A stretch of 64,000 nucleotides of DNA. It comes from Stentor roeselii. Taxonomy: Eukaryota > Ciliophora > Heterotrichea > Heterotrichida > Stentoridae. This document shows, piece after piece, positions 1 to 8,467 of the stretch. The notes beneath the pieces were generated by a model that had not been told where the DNA came from, did not search any database, and was given only the letters and a program-made list of their open reading frames with translations. Made by a program: the position numbers and the translations under genes. The stretch's first letter is position 1; each line of letters begins with the position of its first letter. The stretch covers positions 62,001-126,000 of the forward strand of contig RSEH01000027.1 in assembly GCA_006503475.1 (NCBI GenBank). The letters are read 5' to 3'.

Positions 1-3000
1 GTTTTCAAGGCCAAGTTCTAGTTTAAAGTTTTTAAAAGAAATGTAAAAAGTTTCTCGGTTTTCCTGGTCGAATAAAGAAATTCCTATTTCTTTTGAAGTT
101 ATTTTAAATGCAAAAAGTGATCCTTGAGGTACAAGAGAAATTTCTTTTGAGTCTCTGGAGTCCTTCGATTCATTCAAATCAGTACTTTTGTAACTTTTAA
201 TTCGTTGATTAAAAACATCTTCAAAGTCCGTAGCATATTCAGGACTCTTTAAATAAAATTCCCTTGTCGAGTCTTTAATTTCATTATAAACAAAACAATC
301 TCCAAGTTTCTTAAAAGTTTTTTCATGAGTGTCAACAGAATTAACATCAGTCCCTTTAGCACCCTTATTAAAAAACAATTTCTCAATAGAGTACTTTCCC
401 TGCAAATCCTGGTAAAACACTTTCAATTTTTTCTTATTCAAGGTATGATCATCCCACGCAAAGTAACAATAAGATCCAGGTTTCAACTTCAATTCTTTTT
501 CTTCTACTCCAGCCTGACAATATCTAATCTCTTTTCTCGTGTAATTAAAAATTCTAAAGTCAGGGTCTTTCGGGTTAGTTAAAGCGACATGAATAGTCGA
601 TTCATCTGCTGAGGTAATAGAAACCTGTACAAATCGAGTAGTCGACAAGTACCAAGGTGTTCTTTTCGACTTTTTACTAGGTACAAAGTCAGGGTCTTCC
701 AATTTCAGCTGAAAATCATTCAAATTTTCCAAAGAAAATCGACCTGACCAATGACTCGAATTCGCTGAAAGTTCAACAGACTTAAACTTATCAATGAAAG
801 AATAATCAAAACTAACACCTTCTGGGCAAGCTTCTGAAATGCAAGGAATTTTCATTTGTTCTGATGAATGCCCTGCTTGTCTCATAAAAACAGGAGCTTC
901 TAAATAGTTCCATATCAAAAAACGTGGAGATAGGTGGATCATTGTTGTTAGTTTCAAAGGATCTGGACATGATGATATCTTTATTCCGATTGTCACTAGT
1001 TTTGGACTTGGATATGAAAGAAATGTTTCTAAAGCTCCTGAAACTCCAATTGTGTCGATTCGGAATTCTTCTGACCAGGACGAGTCTGTTTCGGAAAGCT
1101 TCAACTGGATCTTTTTGTTGTCTGTTGAGAAGAAACTTCGGGAGTATGAAGGAAGGACCAGGTCGTAGATGTTTAGGTTGTGGCTTGTCTTGTTTATTAT
1201 TAGGTAGTCGGAAAATAATGTAAGGATTTGAGGGTAAAATTTAGACTTTTCTTCTTTTTCTTGATCGGATAGGTCGAGTTTAGAGGGCTCGAAACCTGCA
1301 CTGGAAAAGGTGTACTCGGAAAAGAGCTTTTCGCTGGTGTTTACAGCTATTGAATAACCTGGAACGTTTTGGATGTCCAATATTTTATTTTCTAGCTCTT
1401 GAACGGTGAAAACTTCAGTTTTGAATACCTGAGAAGATTCTAAGATACTAATAAAAACATCTGAAAAACTAGGAACCACAATTTTCGTCTCTTGTCCAGG
1501 GTTGAGTAATTTTTCACAAATCGCATTTTGGTTATCTTTAGTAAAAATCTGAACATCAGAATGAAGCAAGTTGCAAAAGTAGTGCTTATAACTGACTTCA
1601 AACAAATAAAAGTAGCTTTTTTTTATCTTATACCTGCAAAGTTGATGAACAACAGTTTTCGGGTTAATTTGGACTTCATTATCAACCCCATAGTAAAAAC
1701 TTTGAGATTCAATACGAACCAAGACCTGCGAAACATTCAAAGTCCAAGTAAAAGGAACAGAAACAACAGTCATAGGGGGACATTTTACTTCAACCATCTG
1801 ATAATTTAAACTAATCAGATACTCAGTATTATTCGCAATCTTATAAAGTGGTTCAAAGCTCACAAATCTTTTCCCAACATCAGAAAAAATCCTAACAAGA
1901 AACTCAATAATTTTCCCATCATGTTCAGCAGAAAACAAGAAAAATCCAGGTTTATCAGCATTGATATTTTCAGTTTCTTTTAAAAACATAAATGTAAACA
2001 TTGTAGGACTTTGAATGCTGTTCATGATACTAGTTGACTTTGCTCTTTTATTGTTTAAAGTAGTGAGTTTCTGGACGTAGTCATAAGAAAAGTTTTTATA
2101 TCTTCCAGGTTCGAGGTATTTGTTGAAAGGGTCGTTTTCAAGTGACAGCCAGACACTGAACCCAACATCCAAATGATTCTGAATCACGTATTCAAAGGAC
2201 TTCATGATTTTCACTTTACTTTTAACGGGTCTTGCAACATTTTCAACTTCTGCTAAAAATGGCAGATTTTTCTTAACCTCGACTAAGTTACTTAGAAGTC
2301 CTTTAGTGATATTCACATTGAAGGTACTTGGAAAGTTCAAAGAAATCACTTTTTCTGTTGGTTTTGAGTAAAGTTCTAATGAAAGTTTTGTGTCTTCTGC
2401 GAAAGGCTCCCAGCAGGTTAGGATTGGGTTGAAGTACTCAGTTGTCATGATGACATCGCCGATCATTTTCATTTCTTCTTCAGTCTTTACTAGAGTAAGA
2501 GTCGTGTAGCTGCACTTTTGAGCGAATAAGGACTGCAGGTCTTTTTCTCTATCATTAATAATAAAAACCTGAAGTGCATCAATATCAACACTTCCATAAA
2601 GAGTAGTTTTCATGTTATTTTCCTGTTTTTCCTTCTTTCCTTGCAGTTGTGACTGTTTCCGAAGCTGAGTCATGGTCATAGCAAGTCCTTTTAAATACTC
2701 CAGAAGACTGAACCCTATAAAAATCACGAAACTTTCAAACCTCACAATTGTTTTATTAACAGATTCATTTTTTTTATAGTCAGTTTCAACTTTCGACTCA
2801 ATCATAAACCTAGAAGGTTGCAACAAGGAATAAATTGCGGACTTAGCACTGAGAGTTGAATTTAAATGAGATATCACAAGAGTCATCTCGTTTTTCTTGG
2901 TAATCGGAATAGTTTTAATCACTGCTCCTTTCGTTGAGAAGTACAATTTTGAAAAAGACTCTGAATCCACTGTTGCTGTCATGTTTAAAGATGTGCTAGT

Positions 3001-5814
3001 GCTAAAGTTACAGTCTTGGTACTTCGTCGGTACTACCAAATCAATCTGCTGGAAAAAAAGAGAAAGACGCATAAATGACTTCTTGTCATCGACATGGCTC
3101 AGCTTTGGAGTTGAACTCGGTTTTAGTCTTTTTAGGAATTTTAATGATTTCAGGTCCATCATAAAGGCCTTCATTATCTCCATGATCAAATCGAAGTTAA
3201 GGAAAACTCTCATGTCTTGCATCACGAAACCGATGTCAGTTGTTAATCTTTGGATTTTTTTCTGGTAAGTCATTAACACTTGTGGAGCTAAATTTGTTTG
3301 CTGCTTTAACCAACTGATCTTTGGGTTTATGAAGATGTCTCGTTGGTTTGAACCTTCTCGCTCGTCTTTTATTAACATCTCGAGGATTTCGAATTTAAAT
3401 GAGGAGTTTCGGCGCTCGTCAATTAATCCTGAAACACTTAATTTGTTCATTTCTATCTTCGCTATTTTCTTCGTCGAGGTAATAAAAATCGCAAACTGCT
3501 CCAAATAAAACTTGATAATTTTTTTTGGAACTTTAATCAATGAAAGTTTATTTAAAACCAAATTAGTCACTTTTTCAACTAAAAAATCTTGAGTTTGAGG
3601 AGGTACAGGAATTTTAGAAATTTGTTCATTGATGATAGTAAAAATGCCTTCAAGAGATGCAATATTAACCGAGTTAAGAATAAACATAAAAGGTGAACTT
3701 TTGATATCCACGTTGATATCAGTGAATCCTTTTGAGTTTTCTTGAGGTTTGACGACTACTGCTGAGATATGGACTGGTTGTAAGATAAAAGTCTTCTCAA
3801 GAGCTGTCTGGTCTTTTAAGTCATTCCATTTGTAAATTATGTAAATTGATAAGTCTTCAAGATTGAATGGATAAGTATCATTAGTTAAATTTGAATCTAC
3901 TGTTGTTGCATATGAATCACATTTGATTTTACCAGAGTTAAAGCAAAGGATGTGGGAATTTTTATGATAATCTGAAGGAAGTAGTATTATTGGAGCGTCG
4001 ATGTCGAGCTTTAAGTCTATGAATTTGTTGCTTTTTACGCTGGTATTGGTGTTTTCTCTTATATAATTTAAACCACTTGTTATGTATTCTAGGTTAGTTC
4101 CAAAGATGCTTTCTGATGATAGGTCTAGTGAATTGGCTTTTATGTCATTTTTTACTATTGTGATAAATTCTGTTATTGTTGGAGATAATACGTAAATAAA
4201 AGTCTTCTTTAATGAAAGCTCTAATTTCATTGTTAACAGAGAGGCTTCTAGTTTGAAACTTTCTATTGTTAACAGGTCAGGAAATAAATGACTTTGTAGA
4301 GAACGGTCTTGAATTATTAGTTGTTTGTAGGATAATAAGATCTCTGGCTTGTTTCCTTTTACTTTTAAACTCATCTGGATTGTTTTAAAGGAAATGTTGT
4401 AGAGTATTTTTTCGTTACCATTGCAAATTGTTAATTCTGGATGATTAAAATTGATTCTAACATTCAATTGTTCTTTCATATCTGTTATTTTATCATCAGT
4501 TTTCGCATTTATGCCTATTCCTTGCAATTGTGCCAGTTCTTTTTTAAGTTCCACCAGTTTTTTTTCGTACTTTAATCTAATTTTTTCACTGTTAAAAAGT
4601 CTTTTTTTTGATTTTTTCGCTTCATATTTTTCAATCATCTTTTGTTTCACTTCAATTTTATAATTTTTTATCACTTCTTTTCTAACTTTCAATATATTTT
4701 CCCAAGTAACACTTTTTTCCTTGACACTTAATTCATCCATAACTTTTTCAGCCTGTTTTTTTTCATCTTTGCTCAAGTGTACAATATACGCCTTATATTT
4801 TTCCTTATAATTTTTTAAGTCATTAGGGTCAAAATCTTGCTCATTCATGCTATTTTTCACTCCAGCAGCAAAAGTTCTATGCGCATTGATCAAATTGTTT
4901 AAATTAATAAGCAAAGCAGGAAAACAAGTGTCAAACCCTAAAGAAAGCCTCTGAAATTCTATATCTGCTTTAAATAATGCCTCATCTTCAAGTTTACCTT
5001 TAGGGTTCATCATAACTTTGATTTGAAAAAAAGAAGGTTCTATTAAAAAGTTATGCTCAAGTTGTCTTTCGCCTTCTTTTTTCGTGATTTTGTCCATCGC
5101 TATGTCGAACTTTGCATCTCCACACAAAGTAGAAAGTTTATGATCAACGTTATGGTCAATAAAGACAAAGAAATCATTGATATTTATGCATTTATATGAA
5201 AGTTTAGTATCTTGACTGAATGCTTTTTCCCATTGATTGTTGCAGGTTTGCATTTGAAATTGCCTTAAAAAGATTCCAAAAGTAAAACTATTGTTTTTTG
5301 CTCCGTTTTTGGTATCACTTATGAGCTCATGTTCGTATCGAATGCAGATGTTTTGAACTTCTATTTCCAGATTATTGGCAACCATTAGGATTCTCTTCTT
5401 AAAAAAGCCGATGTTTTCTTCTTCTTGATCTTCTTCTTCTTCCTCTTCTTGGATCTGAGTTACTTCGAATCGATTAAGCTGTGCTTTTTTGGTCTTTTCT
5501 AAGTCGAGTTTTTCTTTAGTGTTGTCCCAGTTTTTAGGGTCTTTTGGGGTTAGATATGCATGCACGTCTTCGATGAGGATTCTAACAGGTTTGGAGTCGA
5601 GCTTTCTCCAAGAAATTTTTATAAAAATCTTTTTAGCAACCCCATACTTCATATCAAAAGGCAATCCAAGAAGATACAAAAAGTCCTCCTTTAGCCTTAA
5701 GTCCTTAAGTTCGATTTTCCCTCTGAACAAGCTGATATCAAGTTGTTCTGAATCCAGATCTTTGATAAAAGACCCAAGAACCTTGTTCAATATTTTGGAT
5801 GCAACCTTTTCCAT
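1..5814 (-). CDS. VPS13: VPS13-like bridge lipid-transfer protein, N-terminal 1938 codons (partial at left edge)
   Basis: One uninterrupted minus-strand frame runs from an ATG at 5814 to base 1 and continues off the window; I saw no in-frame stop in the lines checked. The N-terminus (MEKVASKILNKVLGSF, then an IELKDLRLKED stretch) matches the chorein_N start of VPS13 proteins. Residues about 100-160 hold an acidic run (QEEEEEEDQEEEN), as in other VPS13 proteins. Beyond it lies the long beta-rich 'extended chorein' tube, and the part nearest the edge (PWYLSTTRFVQVSITS) resembles the start of the VAB/SHR-BD adaptor region. VPS13 proteins move phospholipids in bulk between membranes at contact sites. 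Full-length proteins are about 3000 residues or more, so roughly a third is missing here. The start lies 69 bp from the divergent gene at 5884, with a TATAAATGG start context. Which VPS13 paralogue this is cannot be told. Confidence 0.85.
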   Translation of the reverse strand, partial: MEKVASKILNKVLGSFIKDLDSEQLDISLFRGKIELKDLRLKEDFLYLLGLPFDMKYGVAKKIFIKISWRKLDSKPVRILIEDVHAYLTPKDPKNWDNTKEKLDLEKTKKAQLNRFEVTQIQEEEEEEDQEEENIGFFKKRILMVANNLEIEVQNICIRYEHELISDTKNGAKNNSFTFGIFLRQFQMQTCNNQWEKAFSQDTKLSYKCININDFFVFIDHNVDHKLSTLCGDAKFDIAMDKITKKEGERQLEHNFLIEPSFFQIKVMMNPKGKLEDEALFKADIEFQRLSLGFDTCFPALLINLNNLINAHRTFAAGVKNSMNEQDFDPNDLKNYKEKYKAYIVHLSKDEKKQAEKVMDELSVKEKSVTWENILKVRKEVIKNYKIEVKQKMIEKYEAKKSKKRLFNSEKIRLKYEKKLVELKKELAQLQGIGINAKTDDKITDMKEQLNVRINFNHPELTICNGNEKILYNISFKTIQMSLKVKGNKPEILLSYKQLIIQDRSLQSHLFPDLLTIESFKLEASLLTMKLELSLKKTFIYVLSPTITEFITIVKNDIKANSLDLSSESIFGTNLEYITSGLNYIRENTNTSVKSNKFIDLKLDIDAPIILLPSDYHKNSHILCFNSGKIKCDSYATTVDSNLTNDTYPFNLEDLSIYIIYKWNDLKDQTALEKTFILQPVHISAVVVKPQENSKGFTDINVDIKSSPFMFILNSVNIASLEGIFTIINEQISKIPVPPQTQDFLVEKVTNLVLNKLSLIKVPKKIIKFYLEQFAIFITSTKKIAKIEMNKLSVSGLIDERRNSSFKFEILEMLIKDEREGSNQRDIFINPKISWLKQQTNLAPQVLMTYQKKIQRLTTDIGFVMQDMRVFLNFDLIMEIMKAFMMDLKSLKFLKRLKPSSTPKLSHVDDKKSFMRLSLFFQQIDLVVPTKYQDCNFSTSTSLNMTATVDSESFSKLYFSTKGAVIKTIPITKKNEMTLVISHLNSTLSAKSAIYSLLQPSRFMIESKVETDYKKNESVNKTIVRFESFVIFIGFSLLEYLKGLAMTMTQLRKQSQLQGKKEKQENNMKTTLYGSVDIDALQVFIINDREKDLQSLFAQKCSYTTLTLVKTEEEMKMIGDVIMTTEYFNPILTCWEPFAEDTKLSLELYSKPTEKVISLNFPSTFNVNITKGLLSNLVEVKKNLPFLAEVENVARPVKSKVKIMKSFEYVIQNHLDVGFSVWLSLENDPFNKYLEPGRYKNFSYDYVQKLTTLNNKRAKSTSIMNSIQSPTMFTFMFLKETENINADKPGFFLFSAEHDGKIIEFLVRIFSDVGKRFVSFEPLYKIANNTEYLISLNYQMVEVKCPPMTVVSVPFTWTLNVSQVLVRIESQSFYYGVDNEVQINPKTVVHQLCRYKIKKSYFYLFEVSYKHYFCNLLHSDVQIFTKDNQNAICEKLLNPGQETKIVVPSFSDVFISILESSQVFKTEVFTVQELENKILDIQNVPGYSIAVNTSEKLFSEYTFSSAGFEPSKLDLSDQEKEEKSKFYPQILTLFSDYLIINKTSHNLNIYDLVLPSYSRSFFSTDNKKIQLKLSETDSSWSEEFRIDTIGVSGALETFLSYPSPKLVTIGIKISSCPDPLKLTTMIHLSPRFLIWNYLEAPVFMRQAGHSSEQMKIPCISEACPEGVSFDYSFIDKFKSVELSANSSHWSGRFSLENLNDFQLKLEDPDFVPSKKSKRTPWYLSTTRFVQVSITSADESTIHVALTNPKDPDFRIFNYTRKEIRYCQAGVEEKELKLKPGSYCYFAWDDHTLNKKKLKVFYQDLQGKYSIEKLFFNKGAKGTDVNSVDTHEKTFKKLGDCFVYNEIKDSTREFYLKSPEYATDFEDVFNQRIKSYKSTDLNESKDSRDSKEISLVPQGSLFAFKITSKEIGISLFDQENRETFYISFKNFKLELGLEN

Positions 5815-5883
5815 TTATAGGTAATGAAGATATCTAATAAAACACCTTCAAATCACCCTGTTGTCTTAATTCTGTGAATATAA

Positions 5884-7089
5884 ATGGCGCACAGAGACAC
5901 TGTGACAGTGTATAGTTTCAGTCTAGATATAATTATCAACGCCCTTTCAATAGTATCCTCATTCAGAAAGTACTTCATAAAACTAAAACTCGGTAAAAGC
6001 AGCGAGGTGGAGACCGACAAGTTCAAGAAAAAAAGGCACACCAACATTGTCTTCTTCGAGGCTCCATTAAAACTAGACCATCGTTCAGTTTCAGACGAAA
6101 AACCAAATTTAACCATCGAGGTTTACGAGTTCAGAGAAGACCATGCCTACCTCAACGGGACTCATACCATCGACTTCCACGACTACTACGACAAGAAATC
6201 CCAAGAAAAGGACCTAGAGCTTTACGAGTGCTCCGACAATGGAGCAAAACTCACTATCACCATGAAATTCAAAAAGTATAAAATTCACACCGAGTCCTTC
6301 ATCAACCGAATCGAAGGAGAAGGTGAATCAAGCAGCTCATCAAGCAGCTCAGAAAGTGAAGAAGAATTTCATCATCATAAAAATAAACATCAAGAAAAAA
6401 TTGAAGATATCGTCGAAGATGCCTACGAAGAAATCGAAGAAATTGAAGAAAAGGCTGATAAAAAAATTGATAAAATCGAAGATAAAGCTGTAGAAAAAAT
6501 TGAAAAAGTGGAAGAAAAGGCTGATTATGAGATTCTTAAAACTGAAGTCAAAGCTGATCATAAAATTGAGAAAATTGAAAAGAAACTTGATCATAAAATC
6601 GATAAAGAAATTGAAGAAGCTGAGGAAAAAGAAGAGAAAATCAAGGAAAAAGCTGAAAAGGAAATTGAGAAAATCATTGAAATGGGAGGAAGTCAGATGG
6701 AAATTCAGAAAGTTGTTGAAAAAACGAGGGAAAAAATAGAAAAGATTGAAGAAAAACTTGATCAAAAACTAGATAAAATTGAAGCGAAGAAAGAGGAAAA
6801 GATTGAAAAAGTCGAGGAAAAGAAAATTGAGAAGATGGTAAAAATTGAAGAAAAAAAAGAAGAAAAAGTTGAAAAAATCGAGGAAAAATCTGAAAAGAAA
6901 ATTGAAAAAATTGAAGAAAAGACTGAAAAAAAAATCGATAAAGTGGAAGATAAAGCAGAGCACGAGATCAAGAAAGAGCAAAAGCAATCTATCAACAGTC
7001 CACCAACAGAAATGGAATCAGGAAGCAAAAACACCAAATCTTCAGGAAAAAACGACGACCAAAACCAATGCAAATGTCTTCTTCTTTAA
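5884..7089 (+). CDS. C2-like N-terminal domain plus 11-residue repeat helix with C-terminal CaaX (prenylation) box
   Basis: This 401-residue protein has three parts. Residues 1-140 look like a beta-rich C2/NT-C2-type domain (KKRHTNIVFFEAPLKL, NLTIEVYEF, AKLTITMKF), a fold that often binds membranes. A Ser-rich acidic linker follows (about 140-160). Residues 165-375 are almost wholly K/E/I/D and repeat with an 11-residue period (KADKKIDKIED, KAVEKIEKVEE, KADYEILKTEV, KADHKIEKIEK), i.e. a hendecad coiled coil or long amphipathic helix. The C-terminus is QCKCLLL: the last four residues fit CaaX with X = Leu, normally read by geranylgeranyltransferase I, and the Cys two residues earlier could be palmitoylated. 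I infer a membrane-tethered rod protein; no named family is recognised. It diverges from VPS13 across a 69-bp spacer. Confidence 0.75.
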   Translation: MAHRDTVTVYSFSLDIIINALSIVSSFRKYFIKLKLGKSSEVETDKFKKKRHTNIVFFEAPLKLDHRSVSDEKPNLTIEVYEFREDHAYLNGTHTIDFHDYYDKKSQEKDLELYECSDNGAKLTITMKFKKYKIHTESFINRIEGEGESSSSSSSSESEEEFHHHKNKHQEKIEDIVEDAYEEIEEIEEKADKKIDKIEDKAVEKIEKVEEKADYEILKTEVKADHKIEKIEKKLDHKIDKEIEEAEEKEEKIKEKAEKEIEKIIEMGGSQMEIQKVVEKTREKIEKIEEKLDQKLDKIEAKKEEKIEKVEEKKIEKMVKIEEKKEEKVEKIEEKSEKKIEKIEEKTEKKIDKVEDKAEHEIKKEQKQSINSPPTEMESGSKNTKSSGKNDDQNQCKCLLL

Positions 7090-7101
7090 TTTATTTAAGG
7101 T

Positions 7102-7219
7102 ATTCGTCCTAACCATCCAATAAATTTTAACTTCCTGAATAAAACATCTAACTATTAAATATTCGTCCTAAAAATTCAATAAATTTTAACTTCCTGAATA
7201 AAACATCTAACTATTAAAT
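7102..7219. repeat. 59-bp perfect-length tandem duplication between two convergent genes
   Basis: Bases 7102-7160 and 7161-7219 are two adjacent copies of a 59-bp unit (each starts ATTCGTCCTAA and ends ACTATTAAAT) differing at a few bases near the start. The right copy contains the stop codon (7214-7216) and the last Ile codon of the minus-strand aminotransferase-like gene, so the duplication arose from that gene's 3' end. Confidence 0.9.
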
Positions 7220-8443
7220 TGTTTTGCTGAACCTGGTGACGCTTTCAATAGCCTCAGCAACATAGTCAACATTGAACTTGTTGACCCCAGCCAAAGAAAT
7301 CCTTCCATCAAGGGAAACATAAACATGGTACTTATCAACCAATTCCGAGCACTGGCCAGGGTTGAGTCCTGTATAACCGAAAAGCCCTTTCTGCCTGTTC
7401 AAATGGCTCCAGTCATGAGGAGACCCTTTTTCTTTAAGAGCCTGAACAAGTTCTTTTCTATTCTGCGTCAGTCGATCACTTACACTTTTCAATTCTTGAG
7501 TCCAAAGGTTCTTTAAGTCACTTTTTCCAATCACAGTGCTGACGACTCTGCTTCCAAAAATCGGAGGATTCGAGTACATAGGCCTTGCAAGGATTTTTAA
7601 CTGGCTTAAAACACGAGCAGCTTCATGACTCGACTCACAAACTAATGAAAGACAACCGGCTCGTTCTCCTCCTAGTCCGAAGTTCTGAGAAAAGCTTTGA
7701 ACGACGATCAGTGGGTTCTCTTCATTTGCAAATAATTTGAGTGGAACTGCGTCTTGATCTAGAGACCCGATAAGTCCCTGAGAAGCTGTATCAAAAATCG
7801 CTAAATGTTTTCTGCTAGCCATCACATCTTGAATAGCTTTCCATTGATCAACAGTAGGATCAGTGCCTGTGGGGTTATGCCCAGCAGTTTGAAAAATAAA
7901 GACTGATCCCCTCGGGGCTTCTTCAATTTCTTCCAGCATCAAGGTCAAATCCAACGTTTTTAACTTATAATCAAAGTAAGTATAACTCTGCAGTTTAAGT
8001 CCCACGTCTTGAATAATCGAAGCATATCTTCCTGGATTCGAGATATAAACCGTCTTATTCCCCGGAAAGAACCTTTTGATGAAGTCCAGGGCCAGACGCA
8101 TTCCTCCAGTGGCCCCGACAGACTGAATACTTGCCAGGCGCTGCTCGTTCAAAGCCATCGTTCCTGAGAAAGCCAGTGACGAGGCAGCCTGTATGAACGC
8201 CCCTGAGCCTTCAATAGGAAGATACTCGTGGTCGCCTGATGCCAGTATCAGCTCTTTGGCCTTCTTCACACTTTGAAATACGAAAGGACGACCTGCTTCG
8301 TCTTTGATTAAAGTTGAAGAAAGATTCACTTTTCGGAGGTTCTTGTCTTTGCGGATCAGGTCCTCCACTCGATGACTGAACTCCAAGGGTCTTGCTTGGA
8401 CTGTGGTCCAAGCAGAGCACCTTTTAAGTAGCGACTGGAACAT
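7214..8443 (-). CDS. aspartate aminotransferase homologue lacking the PLP lysine (probable pseudoenzyme)
   Basis: The 409-residue protein aligns along its length with class I aspartate aminotransferases: HEYLPIEGSGAF (about 73-84), GHNPTGTDPT (188-197), IFDTASQG (216-223), SFSQNFGLGGERAG (250-263), LARPMYSNPP (285-294) and DGRISLAG (379-386). Substrate-binding Arg287 and Arg381, Asn190, Asp218 and Arg261 are kept. The lysine that forms the Schiff base with PLP (Lys258 in the pig enzyme) is Gln253 here (codon CAG). The stacking Trp is Arg139 and the Tyr225 equivalent is Ser221. Family knowledge says such a protein cannot transaminate normally; a binding or regulatory role is inference. The N-terminus (MFQSLLKRCSAWTT) could be a short mitochondrial presequence. 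It lies 24 bp downstream of the SCOT gene on the same strand. Confidence 0.85.
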   Translation of the reverse strand: MFQSLLKRCSAWTTVQARPLEFSHRVEDLIRKDKNLRKVNLSSTLIKDEAGRPFVFQSVKKAKELILASGDHEYLPIEGSGAFIQAASSLAFSGTMALNEQRLASIQSVGATGGMRLALDFIKRFFPGNKTVYISNPGRYASIIQDVGLKLQSYTYFDYKLKTLDLTLMLEEIEEAPRGSVFIFQTAGHNPTGTDPTVDQWKAIQDVMASRKHLAIFDTASQGLIGSLDQDAVPLKLFANEENPLIVVQSFSQNFGLGGERAGCLSLVCESSHEAARVLSQLKILARPMYSNPPIFGSRVVSTVIGKSDLKNLWTQELKSVSDRLTQNRKELVQALKEKGSPHDWSHLNRQKGLFGYTGLNPGQCSELVDKYHVYVSLDGRISLAGVNKFNVDYVAEAIESVTRFSKTI

Positions 8444-8467
8444 ATTGATTATAATGGGATGGATTAT

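Noticed and set aside
2897-3268. 123-codon plus-strand frame inside the VPS13-like gene
   Set aside because: Antisense shadow; the minus frame is open through the region.
6349-6765. Minus-strand Phe-rich frame inside the repeat protein
   Set aside because: Mirror image of the GAA/AAA-rich 11-residue repeats; not a plausible protein.
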